Positions 61,501 to 64,000 of a stretch of DNA of 64,000 bases are shown one piece after another. The notes beneath the pieces were generated by a model, which was not told the DNA's origin, did no database searches, and saw only the letters and a program-made list of their open reading frames with translations. Positions within the stretch are counted from its first letter, which is position 1, and each line of letters starts with the position of its first letter. Location: the NCBI GenBank assembly GCA_015350385.1, contig WNKI01000005.1, positions 1,125,906-1,189,905 of the forward strand, given 5' to 3'. Made by a program: the position numbers and the translations under genes. Source of the DNA: Aculops lycopersici. Lineage: Eukaryota; Arthropoda; Arachnida; Trombidiformes; Eriophyidae.

Positions 61501-64000
61501 ACTTGAGATTCCGAGCGGCCGAGACGCAAGTCGTGGGCGACGCTGGAATGGGGCGCTAGATGCCGACTAGCTCCATCGGCCACCTGAATGTTTGCTTCCG
61601 CCACTGCATTCGAATTGACGACAGAGGCGCCCAGCGATGGGCTCGTAGCTTGAGTAGCTGCTTCCAACTGCTTGCTAGAGTTTGCTGCCACTCCATTGCT
61701 AACTGGAATGGAGGTAGAGGTAGATCTTGAGGTTGGGGTAACTGAGGGGAAAGTGTACACTTGCTGCTGGGCAATCAGCGGCACCGGTGAGTGGGGCATC
61801 AAAAAGTGGTGATTGCCTACGAGCGCGGGAATTGGCATTGGTTTGTATGGTCGAGTCTTGAACTCCTTCATTTTTAGGTAAGCGCGAGTAAATAGAATGA
61901 CGCTCGCCGTTGAGGGTAAAACGACAAAAGCTAGAAGAACTAGCCTGTGAGTGTAGGTACTTTGACTGGGACTGGGACTTGGCTTAGCATTAGCATTGGC
62001 ATTGGTATATGTAGTTGTAGTTGTAGTCGCGGTATTGTATTCATTACCAATCACAAACGTATTGGGCGGCAGGTGGTTGTTATGATTGCTCATGTTCAAC
62101 AATGGAAATGCCGCTCCAACTACTGCCATTGCTACCGATGATGATGTTGTTGCTGTTAGCTGTGGTGTTGCCATTGTTGCATTCACCGTTACGGGCGCAG
62201 GTAGTTTGAGTTGAGGGCTAGCGTCAAGGCTCAAGCGACTTCCGGTTGCCGAGGCCACGGAAGTCTCGTGACGCGAGTCTCCATTTAGATTAGCAAGCGA
62301 CCAATTGGAGGCTATTTGATGTGGTGGCTCGTACTTCAAGTTGTCCCCTCTGTTAGTGTGTGACTTTGACTTAGATGTCGACGTAATCGGCGCGGAAGAC
62401 GCCACCTGGGACGGCCACCAGGAAGTCGAGTGAGCCACAAATCTCCTATGTCGTCCGTGAACTTGGTTCACCAAATTACTCTCGGCCCCAGTCGCCTGTG
62501 TCTTGCTGGCTTCCATTCGTACCGTTCGTTTGGCCTCCAAACTATGCTTCCAGTCGGCGAGCTGCTTACTTGTTTTGTTTTTGTTGTTATTTGCACTGCT
62601 ATTCATGCCAGGTAAAACAGTCGAGCAACAACCACGTTGAGAGCAACAACAACAACAACAACAACATAAGTAGCGAGCATTCGAGGCCAATTCATCAACC
62701 GGAGCGTAGTTGCGTATCAATGACGACAACCACCACCACGAGCTGGTGTCACCTGAGCGACTAAAGTGTGCAGGTAGAGTAGCGGCAGCAGCAGCAGCAG
62801 GTAGACTTGAGCTGGTCTCTGCATCGCCACCGGAATCAGCTGGCATCGACTGAGCCTCGCTTGGTTCTGATTCAAGCTGGACGCCAAGTCCATTTGATTT
62901 CTGGCTCTTTGGTGCACCAACGAGCTGTGCCTCAGTTCCAGTTTGAGTTCCCAAAGTAGCTAGTCTCGTCTTCTTGATTCGAATTCCATTTTGGAAGCAA
63001 ATAGTTGTGCTCGCACTTGATGACGACGAGGAGGACGGCGGCGAGGTTAATTTAATGCCATCGGGCAAAATCTGTCCGCCAAGCGCCGAGAGCGACGGGT
63101 AGTCGTTGGCTCGAGTTAGCAGGTTGTTTTGCTCGTCGTCATCGTCGCTGCTGCTACTGCTGCTGCTATTGGTTCTGGTTGTTGGTGGAGCCAACGGAGC
63201 CACTCGTCTGGCGCCGGAAGCATCGGGAGCCACTCGAGCTGTTGGTTGCTTCAGCTCACTCATGCTGTTTCTATGGCAGCTGTCAGCTAGATGTTGTTGT
63301 CGCTGTTGTAGTCGGTGGTTGTTGCGGTGGTTGTTGTTGTTGTTGACGAGGCGGCGGTGGGTCGTGCATTTGCAACCGAAGCTCCCGGTTTCCGTTCCGA
63401 ATGCGTCCGCGTCGCTGTCGGTTAGATGGACTCTCCTCTCATCTGTATCGCCATGCTCATTGCGATATATTCGACTTCTAGCGGCAGCCGGGGACCCGTC
63501 GTTTGCTTGCTGTCTGCGGTTCACGCCCGAATCCAGTTTACGCGAATACTTATCAGGAATCAAAATCATTTCGTCTGCATCCAAGTTGAAATGGGAGTTG
63601 GATTCCGAGTTTGAGTTTGAGTTTGAGCTTGGTGGTCGGTTTAGTTTGCAATGGCACATTTCAAGGGATAATTTGCAACTAGAAAAGTCACTAGTCTCAT
63701 AGGTTTGTCTGGTCTCACTTTTGCGGCTTCCGCTAGCTCGCTGGCGCTCGCTTGCTATGCAATCAGCTATCTCCATGTCTCGGCGATTCAAATCCAACTT
63801 TTGGCCCTTCGCTCCTGTGGACTCTTGGCCACTATTATTTGCATTTGCAGCGTCAGCTTCACGCAAAGCCTCTCCAACTAGACGACCGGGTTTCGGTAGC
63901 AGGTTACGGGCAAAAGTTGGCTGCGTGCTAGTCTCGGTGTCGCTTCCATTCAGGTTTGTTGGTTTTTCAATGGCAGAACCATTGAAAGCTGGTTTCGTTA
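58542..64000 (-). CDS. Orphan class A GPCR with giant loops (5' part outside window)
   Basis: The frame is open to the right edge, so the start lies beyond it; at least 1,818 residues are visible. Near 61,870-61,950 is a TM5-like segment (LVLLAFVVLPSTASVILFTRAYLKMKEF). Near 59,250-59,315 is TM6 (NIIVFAVNLTMWLPLLLLAIL). At about 59,090-59,210 is TM7 plus helix 8 (WWLATLNCCSCSYVYAISNKDFRDAYNKLF, then a CCC cluster suited to palmitoylation). The TM7 end replaces NPxxY with a SxxxYAISNKDF form. About 840 residues of Gln/Asn/Ser/His-rich sequence form the third intracellular loop. Upstream of TM5 are some 680 more, with a possible TM4 (SSVAMAVVGAAFPLL) near 62,110-62,160. TM1-3 are not in the window. 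Ligand unknown. Confidence 0.75.
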   Translation of the reverse strand, partial: TKPAFNGSAIEKPTNLNGSDTETSTQPTFARNLLPKPGRLVGEALREADAANANNSGQESTGAKGQKLDLNRRDMEIADCIASERQRASGSRKSETRQTYETSDFSSCKLSLEMCHCKLNRPPSSNSNSNSESNSHFNLDADEMILIPDKYSRKLDSGVNRRQQANDGSPAAARSRIYRNEHGDTDERRVHLTDSDADAFGTETGSFGCKCTTHRRLVNNNNNHRNNHRLQQRQQHLADSCHRNSMSELKQPTARVAPDASGARRVAPLAPPTTRTNSSSSSSSDDDDEQNNLLTRANDYPSLSALGGQILPDGIKLTSPPSSSSSSSASTTICFQNGIRIKKTRLATLGTQTGTEAQLVGAPKSQKSNGLGVQLESEPSEAQSMPADSGGDAETSSSLPAAAAAATLPAHFSRSGDTSSWWWLSSLIRNYAPVDELASNARYLCCCCCCCCSQRGCCSTVLPGMNSSANNNKNKTSKQLADWKHSLEAKRTVRMEASKTQATGAESNLVNQVHGRHRRFVAHSTSWWPSQVASSAPITSTSKSKSHTNRGDNLKYEPPHQIASNWSLANLNGDSRHETSVASATGSRLSLDASPQLKLPAPVTVNATMATPQLTATTSSSVAMAVVGAAFPLLNMSNHNNHLPPNTFVIGNEYNTATTTTTTYTNANANAKPSPSPSQSTYTHRLVLLAFVVLPSTASVILFTRAYLKMKEFKTRPYKPMPIPALVGNHHFLMPHSPVPLIAQQQVYTFPSVTPTSRSTSTSIPVSNGVAANSSKQLEAATQATSPSLGASVVNSNAVAEANIQVADGASRHLAPHSSVAHDLRLGRSESQVSLYSQQPLSSAIPPQNGTLATGVQSATPSHFLHQHQAGTVMSSTIDNPQHHQHQQQRRQLHQPLDHVMSAPPVIPFVVATTTTSNSSSSPFNHNNVSLAASSNINMNAAAVTVAPLQRLSPAASNGQSASGINVGAGGGGGGGGRGSIVDSNSCCGNQSSNAAAATGGRLELVPVSTLDVGTSAVSHNNQAVVHQQHPHQLHTRSPTVPAVVSPNGSGNIMSSNLLPHQQQPNSLPTMSCGGGLQVSGGRSPALGPQLHRPTQLQPATNGPRSSSASPGGGASFSAPPSATFRLAEGQLHDTAAGCHTKSMPRNVGASSQMMFAPPHLPSGDPLLRFSYDPTSNSTPTPPPPPPQQQQQTPISHWTSGSLAAGSGDQVASRMSTHEQQRRRRCSDQVSHSHRFQNNNHWFNQPHYLQQQQVQQRDHFANSQPEEDYRQFNDYNHHHQQYQQRDHEFTRTQMHARSFHYGTTAQNQFAFAGGQQQQQYQIRETGPLFNSCAAPSDLRADLPNAAIQLMSDTCSGNNTAPLHRRLLQHRSLPQPPIGGTSMSTQEQAEIARRHRHSLALANVIKSVDEDEDEERPQLEATNQLNLTPIWQDSPSPSMQTPLAPSEVIELEPPCQRLVRSSLKSPSAGQSSTQLLISQQEQEQEQVVEATCVTPALQPQELTGKPSNAQILPTTLASTPTPTPTPTPTPRSSFIGQQDNRKLSNKVILCTYFYMIDDQLLRSNIIVFAVNLTMWLPLLLLAILTPPAGSQDQTTSQELRDSIWWLATLNCCSCSYVYAISNKDFRDAYNKLFYYCCCKSHVTFPRKTPIYKRQLEVDSKGNLRVHIIPGLNLYSNKLSPKPEVSQASHHHQFSHQVHGGGGGHSHSLSHSHSHSHGYSQTHSNHSGHTPLSQSHNNNHNQNQIPIPISTHSQLKRSHAIGAPVRASPQFKRPPPIAITTTSTTSNSNATKTILASPARIRLAASSLLKRKTTTANDDK
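62640..62666. repeat. (CAA)n tract encoding poly-Cys on the minus strand
   Basis: GAGCAACAACAACAACAACAAC-type repeat inside the GPCR gene. On the minus strand it is read in the TGT-rich frame, giving a run of eight or more cysteines next to a CSQRGCC motif. Confidence 0.7.

Overview
The window is eukaryotic nuclear DNA, most likely from an arthropod. It encodes a Spätzle-type cystine-knot cytokine, Smaug, adipose/WDTC1, LL5/PHLDB, Synoviolin/HRD1 and a pair of gustatory-receptor-like seven-pass proteins. Almost every recognisable gene is one uninterrupted reading frame, including a complete ~2,300-residue acetyl-CoA carboxylase. Gene density is about one per 4-5 kb, and many proteins carry long Asn/Gln/Ser/Gly/His tracts. 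This combination recalls the massive intron loss reported for eriophyoid mites. That placement is an inference, not something read from a marker gene.

Layout. Positions 1-11.9 kb hold no convincing gene but contain a strongly enriched GCAACAGGT motif (Scratch/Snail-type E-box), partly arranged as a hairpin. HRD1 (-) and TFIIH p62 (+) follow as a divergent pair. Positions 16,169-20,885 are a complete hAT transposon with a perfect 8-bp target duplication and perfect 31-bp inverted termini. It carries a transposase (+) and a second, convergent gene (-) combining a chromodomain, a putative ULP/C48-like cysteine protease and a C-terminal zinc finger. Next come a short Smaug (+), a Spätzle family protein (+), a small C2H2 zinc-finger protein (+), an N-terminal-only p115/USO1 (-), a protein with a UAP56-binding-like motif (+), acetyl-CoA carboxylase (-), an LL5/PHLDB PH-domain protein (-), an unknown secreted or anchored Lys-rich protein (+), a second gene-poor stretch (46.4-50.5 kb) with more GCAACAGGT sites and two perfect palindromes, WDTC1/adipose (+), two tandem receptor-like paralogues (+), and the 3' part of an orphan class A GPCR gene (-) that runs off the right edge.

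The host genes do not form one pathway. They are housekeeping functions (ER quality control, transcription/repair, Golgi tethering, fatty-acid synthesis) mixed with developmental and sensory genes. Several are packed as divergent pairs sharing a promoter region or convergent pairs with under 200 bp between stop codons. The most unusual unit is the two-gene hAT element. The second most unusual is the intergenic GCAACAGGT motif system. Start codons were placed at the first in-frame ATG with family support.
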